Source: Liolophura sinensis (Eukaryota; Mollusca; Polyplacophora; Chitonida; Chitonidae). From it: 64,000 nucleotides of DNA. The notes under the pieces were generated by a model. It saw only the letters and a list, made by a program, of their open reading frames with translations. It was not told where the DNA came from and made no database searches. Made by a program: the position numbers and the translations under genes. Positions 1 through 13,100 of this stretch are shown here, piece after piece (positions within the stretch are counted from its first letter, which is position 1; the number at the start of each line of letters is the position of its first letter). The stretch lies in NCBI RefSeq assembly GCF_032854445.1, contig NC_088305.1, forward strand, positions 20,686,955 to 20,750,954. The letters are read 5' to 3'.

Positions 1-23
1 TTGAATATGGTGTTAAAACACCG

Positions 24-250
24 AAATACCATACTTCACCCGAAGTTTAGCATTTTTCAAACGATACATTTTGTTTCATTGTGACTGAGTACTACCCACC
101 TTAAAGAGCAATTCAAGGGTGTTTTTTGTGAAATGGCTTGATTTAATTTATTTCTTATCAGAGAAACTTAAGTGTTAACTTCAAAAGTCAAATGGAAATT
201 CAATTTTAAGGCTCTTTGCATGCTTCTGAATGTGCATTTTTTACATATCC
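24..250 (-). repeat. Dispersed repeat family C, copy 1
   Basis: Reads in reverse as a diverged copy of the 17625-17820 repeat, sharing a TTATCAGAGAAACTTAAGTGTT-like core and the AAGTTTAGC/AAATGCTA ends. It lies in the intron or flank upstream of the first visible CAPN7 exon. No coding sequence was recognised between 1 and 999. Confidence 0.45.
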
Positions 251-478
251 TTTTTTCCTCAACCTTATCGCATATAAAATAACAACTTTCAGTGTAATTT
301 ATGCACATTTTTAATTTGATTTTGGAGATTTCAGTGGTTGAATTGGCCAGTTTCAGAGCTTTACAAAAAGTATAATTTTATTACAAAAAGTCTAATTTTA
401 TTAGTCTACACAGAATAATGCCTTGAAAATATGCTTGAATAAACACCTTGCAAACATGCGAAAAGGTTAAAGATTTAA
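250..478 (-). mobile_element. MITE-like family B, copy 1
   Basis: One of four copies in the window, sharing TTGATTTTGGAGA, TTGGCCA, AAAGTATAATTTTAT and GCTTGAATAAACACCTT(A/G)CAAAC. The ends (TTTTTCCTCAACCTTATCGC and GCGAAAAGGTTAAAGA) are imperfect inverted repeats. No protein is encoded, so it looks like a non-autonomous DNA element. Confidence 0.5.
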
Positions 479-999
479 GAATTAAAGTAGTAAACTTTAG
501 TAGAAATTAAGTAAATAAGGCACACTTCGGTGGTAAAGTGTTATGGTTTCTCCTAGGACACACCCATTTCCCTATCATCCTAATACAATGTATCTGTAGT
601 ACATTAAAAGTACACGTGCTATTTTGTTCCATGTATGTGTACATAACTCGCGTATGAAATAAATGAATTCTCCTTTAATAAACAACAAACCACATTTTTT
701 TTTCATCACGGAGTTGTTTTGTTTCTTCATGAATTTCAAAGTCATCCAAAATGAAAAATCCACTGTGACGTCAACAATCAGTAAGCTGTGGTGCACTGCA
801 TATCAGATTTTGAGAATGGGACAATTGACAGCTGATATATATTGATATATTGTCCATACATGAATATCTTTGATGTTTTGCTATTCTGGACATATTATTT
901 TGTGACAAATTTGCAATGGCTTAAGAAAATCATATTTACTTCTAGCTGGTTTTTTTGGCTTATATCTCTTAGCAAACTTATTTTGATCTCTTACTTTAG

Positions 1000-1125
1000 T
1001 GACAAAGATGGCAAGTTGGCGCTATCCCCCAAGCAGAGGTCGAAGTTCACAAGTGGGTGAGACCAGAAGAGTTCATTGATAAACCCCAGATGATCATGGC
1101 TGTGTCCAGTATGAGTATTAGACAG
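1000..1125 (+). CDS. CAPN7: CAPN7 exon a (first in window), contains 1-bp frameshift
   Basis: The acceptor is TTACTTTAG and the donor CAG|GTGAGT. The 5' part reads [16 protein letters not shown] in one frame. From about 1051 the next frame reads [18 protein letters not shown]. The family has these two blocks in one frame (SPKQ..F.KWVRPE), so one base seems to be missing around 1047-1051 (TTCAC-AAGTGG). With one extra base the exon would be 127 nt and would fit the phases on both sides (2 in, 0 out). This may be an assembly error at a short homopolymer, or a real lesion. Confidence 0.85.
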
Positions 1126-4100
1126 GTGAGTACATTACCTCATGGTCTCCAGTAAGAGTATTAGACAGATCAGTAGTTCACCTCATGGTGTCTAGTATGA
1201 GTATTAGACAGGTCAGTACATCACCTCATGGTGTCCAGTATGAGTATTAGGCAGGTCTGTACATCATCTCGTGGTATCCAATATGGGTATTAGACAGGTC
1301 AGTACATCACCTCATGGTGTCCAGTAAGAGTATTAAACAAGTCAGTACATTACCTCATGGTGTTCAGTATGAGTATAAGGCAAGGTCTGTACATTACCTC
1401 ATGATGTCCAGTATGTGTATCAGACAGATTAGTACATAACCCTCATGGTGTCCAGTATGAGTTTTTGACAGGTCTGTAGATTACCTCATGGTGTCCAGTA
1501 TGAGTCAGTGTATTGGTCAGGTGTGTCGATAAATGACTTCATAGTTTAACATACGAGTATCAGATTATTTGTCAAGGTGTCAAGAGTGGGTACGGACAGG
1601 GGCAGATTCCATGAAGCCAGTTCTGGCTTAATCAAAACTTTGAAGTGACTTTCATGTACAATTTTAGAGCTTATTTTTGGGCCCAATGATTAAAAGTTTC
1701 GGACCACCTAATAAAAGTTGTTTTAAAATATATATATGAAAATTTCAACTTCCAGGACCAAAAACTATGTGTTGTGAAAATGGCTTAAATTTTGCCTTAA
1801 TTCAGAAATGACTTTGTCGAATCAACCCCTGGTCTCTAGATGAAAGTAACAATTAGACATGTTGGTAGATTAATGTGTGGTGTTATTGGTGTGATTTGAG
1901 GTTCCAGAGGACTAACCCTGAATCAATCTGTGTTTTCAGACCATCGTCTCTGACTGTAGTTTCGTGGCATCTCTGGCTATCAGTGCTCAGTACGAGAGAC
2001 GGTTCAAGAAAAAGCTTATCACCAGGTATTATTCATCATAACTTTTGATTTATAATCATTTATCTCAAGTCCAAAGGTCTATCATGTTTTGACGACATTT
2101 ACTTAATCAATGTTTAAATATTGTGCATGTAATGGTTTCAGACTTTGCCCTTGCATATAAACTACCCAGTTTCTGTATTGACTTTTCTCCTTTTTACCAT
2201 ACAATATTTGCCCATCACCAATTTCCGATTCTCTCCATAGCATCATATACCCCCAGAACCGTCAGGGAGAACCTGTATATAACCCATGTGGTAAATACAT
2301 GATCAAACTTCACATAAATGGAGTACCAAGGAAGGTGAGGCCACTTTTATAATTCTGTTACATCCCATAGTTCAAGTAAATTAAATGTCGAGGACTATTT
2401 TCAACAATTTCTGATATTTATTTGGTCAACGTTTAATCGTTGAGGGCCTCTGTGGCTCAGTTGGTTAGCGCACTAGCGCAACGTAATGATCCAGGAGCCC
2501 TCACCAGTGCTGTCGCTGTGAGTTCAAGTCCAGCTCATGCTGGCTTCCTGCGGATGGTCGTGGGTTTCCCCCGGGCTCTGCCCAGTTTCCACCCACTTTA
2601 ATGCTGGCCGCCTTTGTATAAGTGAAACATTGTTGAGTACGGCGTAAAACACCAATCAAATAGATAAATAAATTTAATCATTGAACTCAAAAATGCGGTA
2701 GGTCCATTCTGCAAGGCATTTTGCGGAATGAAGTGGGCACGTAAATCCACTGTGAAACAGCAGCATATGCCAATTTCCAATTCAGGATTGAAGGGAAAAT
2801 GATGCTTTCAATCACTTTTACACGATTAAATCCATTTCAAACTAGTTATATACAGAAAATCAGATAAAGTGTTGACCTTACTCACTTCAAAATCACGGTG
2901 TGCATGCGTGACGCATCGGGTGCATAAAAAATCCGGATTGTATCTGAGGCCTCGGGCAGAAAATATGGATAATGAGGTAGATGTGTGCATGATAGCCTTA
3001 AGCCTTAAGTGAAACCTTTAGAATTAATTTTTTTCGCTCAAGCTGACGAGCAAGAAGGAATTCTTTTGGGAATAGATTTACACTTGCACGAGCGTTAATA
3101 AAGGTCCTATTCTCTTTAATGCACACTAGAAATCGGCATGTACTGTCGTTTTGTAGTGGATTTAACGGCCAACTTCGTTCCGCAAAGTGCCTTGCGGAAT
3201 GGACCTACTGCGATTTTGAATTCAATGGTTTAACGATGCAGCAGGTAAATATCAGAAATTGTTGAAAATAGAACTCAATGTTTAGTTTAATTGATCTGTT
3301 GCATCTTAACACTTCTAACCCATTTGGTCAGCCATATCAATGTTCATTTCTTTCAAGGTCTTGTTTGCATATGAAGTTGTCAGTACTGCTCAAAGGACAG
3401 TTTTGACAGCCTTACATAAAGTTGAAAACTGCTTGACTTCCCACAAATACAATGTACATCTGTAGATGTCACATGTTGAAAAATTCATCAGTTACTTTCC
3501 AAAGGCTTTACTTTGGCGCTCTAGTTCCCCCTGCCCCCAAATCTGCCCACATTTGTATACTTGAAATATTCTTCAGTACAGCATTAAAAACATGGTAAAT
3601 AAATAGTTAAATTTTAATACTCACAATAGAGGGATCTGGGTCTTGTATCCCTGTGCAAAAACAATGAGCAGACTATCATTGTTATGCAATATTTAACATC
3701 CAGAACCACACAATAACATGAATGAGAAATCAGGCTAAGGTAGTTTAATATGTTTTTACATTATATGTACTATGAAACCCATGTTAAAACTGGCAGACTG
3801 ACCCAGACAAATGTGTATTTTAGCAAACCAGTTGACTACGGTGATCTAAGCTTTCCCGACGCTAACATGTGCTACAGATTTCAATCTCAGTGTATCTCAG
3901 TCAGTCATTATGAGTGATACAGCTTTCCCGACGCTAACGTGTGCTACAGATTCCAATCTCAGTCAGTCATAATGAGTGATACAGCTTTCCTGACGCTAAC
4001 ATGTGCTGCAGATTTCAATCTCAGTGTATCTCAGTCAGTCATTATGAGGGATACAGCTTTTCCAACGCTAACATGTGCTACAGATTTCAGTCTCAGTCAG

Positions 4101-7100
4101 TCATTATGAGTGATACAGCTTTCCCGACACTAACATGTGCTACAGATTTCAGTCTCAGTCAGTCATTATGAGTGATACAGCTTTCCCGACGCTAACATGT
4201 GCTACAGATTTCAATCTCAGTCAGTCATTATGAGTGATACAGCTTTCCCGACGCTAACATGTGCTACAGATTTCAATCTCAGCCAGTCATTATGAGTGAT
4301 ACAGCTTTCCCGACACTAACATGTGCTACAGATTCCAATCTCAGTGTATCTCAGTCAGTCATTATGAGTGATACAGCTTTCCCGACGCTAACGTGTGCTA
4401 CAGATTTCAATCTCAGTCAGTCATTATGAGTGATACATCTTTCCCGACACTAACATGTGCTACAGATTCCAATCTCAGTGTATCTCAGTCAATCATTATG
4501 AGTGATACAGCTTTCCCGACGCTAACATGTGCTACAGATTTCAACCTCAGTCAGTCATTATGAGTGATACAGCTTTCCCGACGCTAATGTGTGCTACAGA
4601 TTCCAATCTCAGTCAGTCATTATGAGTGATACAGCTTTCCCGACGCTAACATGTGCTACAGATTTCAATCTCAGTGTATCTCAGTCAGTCATTATGAGTG
4701 ATACAGCTTCCCCGACGCTAACATGTGCTACAGATTTCGATCTCAGTCAGTCATTATGAGTGATACAGCTTTCCCGACGCTAATGTGTGCTACAGATTCC
4801 AAATCTCAGTCAGTCATTATGAGTGATACAGCTTTCCCGACGCTAACATGTGCTACAGATTTCAATCTCAGTCAGTCATTATGAGTGATACAGCTTTCCC
4901 GACGCTAACGTGTGCTACAGATTTCAATCTCAGTCAGTCATTATGAGTGATACAGCTTTCCCGACGCTAACCTGTGCTACAGATTTCAATCTCAGTGTAT
5001 CTCAGTCAGTCATTATGAGGGATACAGCTTTTCCAAAGCTAACGTTTGCTAAAGATTCCAGTCTCAGTGTATCTCAGTCAGTCATTATGAGTGATACAGC
5101 TTTCCCAACACTAACATGTGCTACAGATTTCAATCTCAGTCAGTCATTATGAGTGATACAGCTTTCCCGACGCTAACATGTGCTACAGATTTCAATCTCA
5201 GTCAGTCATTATGAGGGATACAGCTTTTCCAACGCTAACATGTGCTACAGATTCCAATCTCAGTCAGTCATTATGAGTGATACAGCTTCCCCGACGCTAA
5301 CGTGTGCTACAGATTTCAATCTCAGTGTATCTCAGTCAGCCGTTATGAGTGATACAGCTTTCCCAGCCCTAACGTGCTACAGATCTCAATCTCAGTCAGT
5401 CATTATGAGTGATACAGCTTCCCCGACACTAACATGTGCTACAGATTTCAATCTCAGTCAGTCATTATGAGGGATACAGCTTTTCCAACGCTAACATGTG
5501 CTACAGATTCCAATCTCAGTCAGTCATTATGAGTGATACAGCTTCCCCGACGCTAACGTGTGCTACAGATTTCAATCTCAGTGTATCTCAGTCAGTCGTT
5601 ATGAGTGATACAGCTTTCCCAGCGCTAACATGTGCTACAGATCTCAATCTCAGTCAGTCATTATGAGTGATACAGCTTCCCCGACGCTAACATGTGCTAC
5701 AGATTTCAATCTCAGTCAGTCATTATGAGTGATACAGCTTCCCCGATGCTAACGTGTGCTACAGATTTCAATCTCAGTGTATCTCAGTCAGTCATTATGA
5801 GTGATACAGCTTTCCCAATGCTAACGTGTGCTACAGATTTCAATCTCAGTGTATCTCAGTCAGTCATTATGAGTGATACAGCTTCCCCGACGCTAACATG
5901 TGCTACAGATTCCAATCTCAGTCAGTCATTATGAGTGATACAGCTTCCCCGACGCTAACGTGTGCTACAGATTTCAATCTCAGTCAGTCATTATGAGTGA
6001 TACAGCTTTCCAAATGCTAACATGTGCTACAGATTTCAATCTCAGTCAGTCATTATGAGTGATACAGCTTCCCCGATGCTAACGTGTGCTACAGATTTCA
6101 ATCTCAGTGTATCTCAGTCAGTCATTATGAGTGATACAGCTTCCCCGATGCTAACGTGTGCTACAGATTTCAATCTCAGTGTATCTCAGTCAGCTATTAT
6201 GAGTGATACAGCTTCCCCGACGCTAACATGTGCTACAGATTCCAATCTCAGTCAGTCATTATGAGTGATACAGCTTCCCCGACGCTAACGTGTGCTACAG
6301 ATTTCAATCTCAGTCAGTCATTATGAGTGATACAGCTTTCCAAATGCTAACATGTGCTACATATTTCAATACCAGTATATCTCAGTCAGTCATTATGATT
6401 TCTTTGTTAATGTTGTACCTACAGGTGATCATAGATGACTATCTTCCCATGGGCCCTTACGGGGAGCTGTTGTGCTCCTACTCCAACAATCACAGTGAGC
6501 TGTGGGTGTCCCTGCTGGAGAAGGCCTACATGAAGGTGATGGGGGGTTATGACTTTCCCGGGTCGAACTCTGTAAGTTTAACTGTTGATTTGTCAGTCTT
6601 TAATACACGTACACATAACTCATGAAACTTTGTACTGACCACATGAAGGTGAAAGGAAGAGTTGAAAAAGATATGATTTCCATAGCTCTGTGGATATGAG
6701 CCCCATGCACTGTGACAGCACAACAAGGTGCATGGGGGTGGGGGGGGGGGCTATGATTGTGAGATGGATACTGCCAGTTATTTTGTGTTCACTTTATGTT
6801 CTCATCGAGAATTCCATTAGCCGGTCAGTTGTTTGACTGTGACACAAGTAGGAATTGGTAGTGGGAAAAAAAATGCTGTACAGTCTTTGGTTCCCTTTTC
6901 ACGTTAGTAAGTTCACACCTTCCTGAGTTGAAATTTTGTCGAACTGCTGTGGAATGCTTATATATAAAAGTGCGTGATAATAGTGAGCTGTTGGTATACC
7001 ACCACAACCTGGGTGATGTTTTGCTGTATGCAGCCAAAGATTTGTTCGTACTTTGATACACACTGGCCTTTACCTGCATTAAGGGTATCTTGCTGGGTCA

Positions 7101-10100
7101 TTTAGAAAAAGTGTTCTTGCTGTAACTATACAGCCCTTGAGCAATAAGGACTTTAAGTTATAGTCAGACAGTTTGCAGTGGGCAAAACTCTTTCTTTTCT
7201 TAAATTTCGAGGTTCTATTTGGTATTCTTCACTCATAATCATCTAGGTACAATGTTTATTAGCAAAGCTTCCCAGTCAAATACACACCTAGGCTTTCATT
7301 ACTCCCTTCTGTATTTGTTTTACCCTGTAGAATATAGATCTCCATGCTCTCACTGGCTGGATCCCAGAGAGAGTTGCTATCCGTCCAGGAACAGACGAGT
7401 TCGACAAAGACCGAGAATTCAAGAGGCTCCTCGACCGTTTCCACAAAGGTCACTGTCTAGTCACTGTGGCAACAGGAGAGATGAGTGAAAGTGAGGCTGA
7501 CCGAGCTGGTCTTGTACAGACACATGCGTATGCCATGTTGGATATCAGAGAAGTTTTGGTACGAGCTGTTTTGTAGTAGGAAAGATTCGCTTCATATTCA
7601 AGGATAAGATTACACTAGTTATTATTGTGGTCGTATCAAAATTTTTTGCGTATGAAAAAAAAAAGACCAAGCGAAACAATTATATCATGTGTAAAATGAA
7701 AAATTCTGTCTTTTTAATAATAAATAGTAAATAAATGGACTTAATCTATAAATTTCAGGGGAAGCGATTGTTTATGTTGAAAAATCCCTGGAATCATTTA
7801 CGGTGGAAGGGTCGGTTCTGTGAGAAAGACCTTGACAGCTGGACTCCAGCCCTGCAGAGGACGCTCAACTATGACCCCAAGAGTGCTCAGTCATATGATA
7901 ATGGTAAGTACATCTGACACTGAACTACAACTCCAAGGGTGCTCAGTCATATGATAATGGTAAGTACATCTGAACACTGAACTACAACCCCAAGAGTGGT
8001 CAGTCATATGATTATGGTAAGTACATCTGAACACTGAACTACAACTCCAAGGGTGCTCAGTCATATGATAATGGTAAATACATCTGAACACCGAACTACA
8101 GCTCCAAGGGTGCTCAGTCATATGATAATGGTAAATACATCTGAACACCGAACTACAGCTCCAAGGGTGCTCAGTCATATGATAATTGTAAATACACCTG
8201 AACACTGAACTACAACTCCAAGGGTGCTCAGTCATATGATAATGGTAAATACATCTGAACACTGAACTACAACTCCAAGGGTGCTCAGTCATGTGATAAT
8301 GGTAAATACACCTGAACACTGAACTACAACCCCAAGAGTGCTCAGTCATATGATAATGGTAAGTACATCTGAACACTGAACTACAACCCCAAAAGTGCCC
8401 AGTCATATGATAATGGTAAATACACCTGAACCCTGAACTACAACTCCAAGGGTGCTCAGTCATATGATACTGGTAAATACACCTGAACACTGAACTACAA
8501 CTCCAAGAGTGCTCAGTCATATGATAATGGTAAATACACCTGAACACTGAACTACAACTCCAAGGGTGCTCAGTCATATGATAATGGTAAGTACATCTGA
8601 ACACTGAACTACAACTCCAAGGGTGCTCAGTCATATGATAATGGTAAATACACCTGAACACTGAACTACAACTCCAAGGGTGCTCAATCATATGATAATG
8701 GTAAGTACATGTGAACACTGAACTACAACTCCAAAGGTGCTCAGTCATATGATAATGGTAAATACACCTGAACACTGAACTACAACTCCAAGGGTGCTCA
8801 GTCATGTGATAATGGTAAGTACACCTGAACACTGAACTACAACCCCAAGAGTGCTCAGTCATATGATAATGGTAAATACACCTGAACACTGAACTACAAC
8901 TCCAAGGGTGCTCAGTCATATGATAATGGTAAATACACCTGAACACTGAACTACAACTCCAAGGGTGCTCAGTTATATGATAATGGTAAGTACACCTGAA
9001 CACTGAACTACAACTCCAAGGGTGCTCAGTCATATGATAATGGTAAGTATGTCTGAACACTGAACTACAACTCCAAGGGTGCTCAGTCATATGATAACGG
9101 TAAATACACCTGAACACTGAACTACAACTCCAAGGGTGCTCAGTCATATGATAACGGTAAGTACACCTGAACACTGAACTACAACTCCAAGGGTGCTCAG
9201 TCATATGATACTGGTAAGTACATCTGAACACTGAACTACAGCTCCAAGAGTGCTCAGTCATATGATAATGGTAAATACACCTGAACACTGAACTACAACT
9301 CCAAGGGTGCTCAGTCATATGATAATGGTAAGTACACCTGAACACTGAACTACAACTCCAAGGGTGCTCAGTCATATGATAATGGTAAGTACATCTGAAC
9401 ACTGAACTACAACTCCAAGAGTGCTCAGTCATATGATAATGGTAAATACACCTGAACACTGAACTACAACTCCAAGGGTGCTCAGTCATATGATAATGGT
9501 AAGTACATCTGAACACTGAACTACAACCCCAAGAGTGCTCAGTCATATGATAATGGTAAATGCACCTGAACACTGAACTACAACTCCAAGGGTGCTCAGT
9601 CATGTGATAATGGTAAGTACACCTGAACACTGAACTACAACTCCAAGGGTGCTCAGTCATATGATAATGGTAAGTACACCTGAACACTGAACTACAACCC
9701 CAAGAGTGCTCAGTCATATGATAATGGTAAATACACCTGAACACTGAACTACAACTCCAAGGGTGCTCAGTCATGTGATAATGGTAAATACACCTGAACA
9801 CTGAACTACAACTCCAAGGGTGCTCAGTCACATGATAATGGTAAGTACATCTGAACACTGAACTACAACTCCAAGGGTGCTCAGTCATATGATAATGGTA
9901 AGTACACCTGAACACTGAACTACAACCCCAAGAGTGCTCAGTCATATGATAATGGTAAATACACCTGAACACTGAACTACAACTCCAAGGGTGCTCAGTC
10001 ATGTGATAATGGTAAATACACCTGAACACTGAACTACAACTCCAAGGGTGCTCAGTCACATGATAATGGTAAGTACATCTGAACACTGAACTACAACTCC

Positions 10101-13100
10101 AAGAGTGCTCAGTCATATGATAACGGTAAATACACCTGAACACTGAACTACAACTCCAAGGGTGTTCAGTCATATGATAATGGTAAATACACCTGAACAC
10201 TGGACTACAACTCCAAGGGTGTTCAGTCATATGATAATGGTTAATACACCTGAACACTGAACTACAACTCCAAGGGTGCTCAGTCATATGATACTGGTAA
10301 GTACATCTGAACACTGAACTACAACTCCAAGGGTGCTCAGTCATATGATAATGGTAAGTACACCTGAACACTGAACTACAGCTCCAAGGGTGCTCAGTCA
10401 TATGGTAATGGTAAGTACATCTGAGCACTGAACTACAACTCCAAGGGTGCTCAGTCATATGATAATGGTAAGTACACCTGAACACTGAACTACAACTCCA
10501 AGGGTGCTCAGTCATATGATAATGGTAAATACACCTGAACACTGAACTACAACTCCAAGGGTGCTCAGTCATATGATAATGGTAAGTACACCTGAACACT
10601 GAACTACAACTCCAAGGGTGCTCAGTCATATGATAATGGTAAGTACACCTGAACACTGAACTACAACTCCAAGGGTGCTCAGTCATATGATAATGGAAAG
10701 TACACCTGAACACTGAACTACAACTCCAAGGGTGCTCAGTCATATGATAATGGTAAATACACCTGAACACTGAACTACAACTCCAAGGGTGCTCAGTCAT
10801 ATGATAGTGGTAAGTACATCTGAACACTGAACTACAACTCCAAGGGTGCTCAGTCATATGATAATGGCTAGTACACCTGAACACTGAACTACAACTCCAA
10901 GAAGGCTCAGTCATATGATAACGGTAAATACACCTGAACACTGAACTACAACTCCAAGGGTGCTCAGTCATATGATAATGGTAAGTACACCTGAACACTG
11001 AACTACAACTCCAAGGGTGCTCAGTCATATGATCATGGTAAGTACATCTGAACACTGAACTACAACTCCAAGGGTGCTCAGTCATATGATAATGGTAAGT
11101 ACATCTGAACACTGAACTACAACTCCAAGGGTGCTCAGTCATATGATAATGGTAAGTACACCTGAACACTGAACTACAGTCCAAACTAAGTATGCTGTAA
11201 ATCTCCAACATTTTCAGTTGCTAAAGAAACTATTTCAGTGGAATTTATGCATACAATTATTATGAAAATGACTCTAAACTGATCACTAAAGATGTAAACT
11301 GGTAAAAAAAACTTTATTTAATTTATTTTAAGCAAATTATTTCTCTGCACTCCATAGCTATCTTAGAATGTTTGAAAACATTGGTCACAGAGCTGGTTAA
11401 AAAGGTTTAGGGTCAAAAAGAATTAGGGTATTCAGTATAACCCTATCTATCTAAAAAGGTTGTTTTCATTTACAACGCATTTTACCTTATTAAAAGCTGA
11501 AAAAAAATCCAACCAACCTTCTGTAATTTTTCAACTTTTTCATATGTTTGCAAGGTGTTTATTCAAGCATGTTCTGTGTTGACTGATAAGATTATACTTT
11601 TTGTGAAGCCCTGAAAATTGGCCAATCCAACCAGTGTAGTTTTGTCTCCAAAATTAAATTAAATGTGAGCATAAGTTGTGATGATATTTGTTCTTTCATA
11701 TGCAAAAAAAGTTGAGGAATCAGGGTCAGTTACATGTACAAGAAACAAACTGTTTTTTCAGGTTGGCACTAAAAGCAGTCTTGTAGACGTGTCTTTGTTC
11801 CTTTTTGTAGGGGTGTTTTGGATAGACTATGACTCGCTTTGTCGCTTCTATGACGTTATTTACATCAACTGGAACCCAGAGCTGTTTTCTCACACAGCCT
11901 GCTGGCATCAGTAAGTTTTTGCAGTCTAAAAATTTCATTAGCATCGTTGATTGCAAGTGGAAGCTTATGATGCACAAAGATGCCTGCTTTGTATTGAGGG
12001 TTTGATTTTTTGCAATTCAATTTTATCTACTTGTAGTTATGAGACACCGGTTTATATTTTGGGATTTATGGGCAAAACAATACTAAAGTTATTAGGGCAA
12101 ATAAATGTATGTAAAGTGTTTATCATTCACTATGATTATATTTATTTATTTATTTATTTGATTGATGTTTGAGTACGCCATACTCAAGAATATTTCACTT
12201 ATATGACGGTGGCCAGCATTATGGTGGGAGGAAACCGGGCAAAGCCCGGGGGAAACCCACGACCATCCGTAGGTTGCTGGAAGACCTTCCCACTTGCGGC
12301 TGGAGAGGAAGCCAGCATGAGCTGGACTTGCACTATGATTATAAGCTGGTTAGTGAATAAAATGTACAGACATGACAGATGTGTAACTGTAAATTGCTCT
12401 GTTGTCAGCACATGGCCTGCTAAGGAGGGCCCAAAGAAGGACAGTTACAACATGAGTGACAATCCTCAGTACAGGCTAGATGTGAGAGCTCCAGGGCCTG
12501 CCGCAGTCTGGATACAGCTGACAAGGCATATTGTGGACAAGGTAACAGGCTGGCATTGTTCAAACTTCAAAGCTAGATTTCTGTCATCACATTGCAGCAA
12601 CCATCAAGGTAAAGCATCGGCCTCATAGGTAAAAGCCTTGTCATTCTTGTGGTTCAGTCTTGAGCTAGTTCATATCTAAGATTTTAGCAACTGACAAGGT
12701 GATGGCGAAGACTGGAAAAGTGACTGGGTCATACATGTGTCACGTGGGTTACCTATGCCGAGAATAAGTTGGGACGACTGGCTGGTGACATGTAGAATGC
12801 TTTATTCCAAATTGTTTTGGTCTCAGAGCAGGATGACCTGAGGGGGCAGAAAACAAAGCTTGTGCAGCTATGTGAACAATTGAGTGTCTGACCTGAACAC
12901 TTATCGAAAAAAGCAAGTATGTCAAATGGAATACATCAGTGATCTACCAGGCAGAATACAATACCTGAGGGGGCAGAAAACAAAGCTTATGCAGCTATGT
13001 GAACAATTGAGTGTCTGACCTGAACACTTATCGAAAAAAGCAAGTATGTCAAATGGAATACATCAGTGATCTACAAGGCAGAATACAATACCTGAGGGGG

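Noticed and set aside
4910-6625. Several 76-111-codon ORFs with repeated [16 protein letters not shown]-like peptides
   Set aside because: They follow the 62/72-bp repeat and shift frame with each short unit; the last merely runs into the true exon at 6425.
7891-11211. A 1106-codon antisense open reading frame encoding 58 copies of a 19-residue [19 protein letters not shown]-type repeat
   Set aside because: It exists only because the 57-bp unit is a multiple of three and has no stop in that frame. It lies antisense in a CAPN7 intron, has no start context or splice signals, and vanishes outside the array.
12203-12628. A 141-codon ORF crossing a SINE and a CAPN7 exon
   Set aside because: The first part is SINE sequence in the intron; only the part from 12409 is the real exon, joined by splicing instead.
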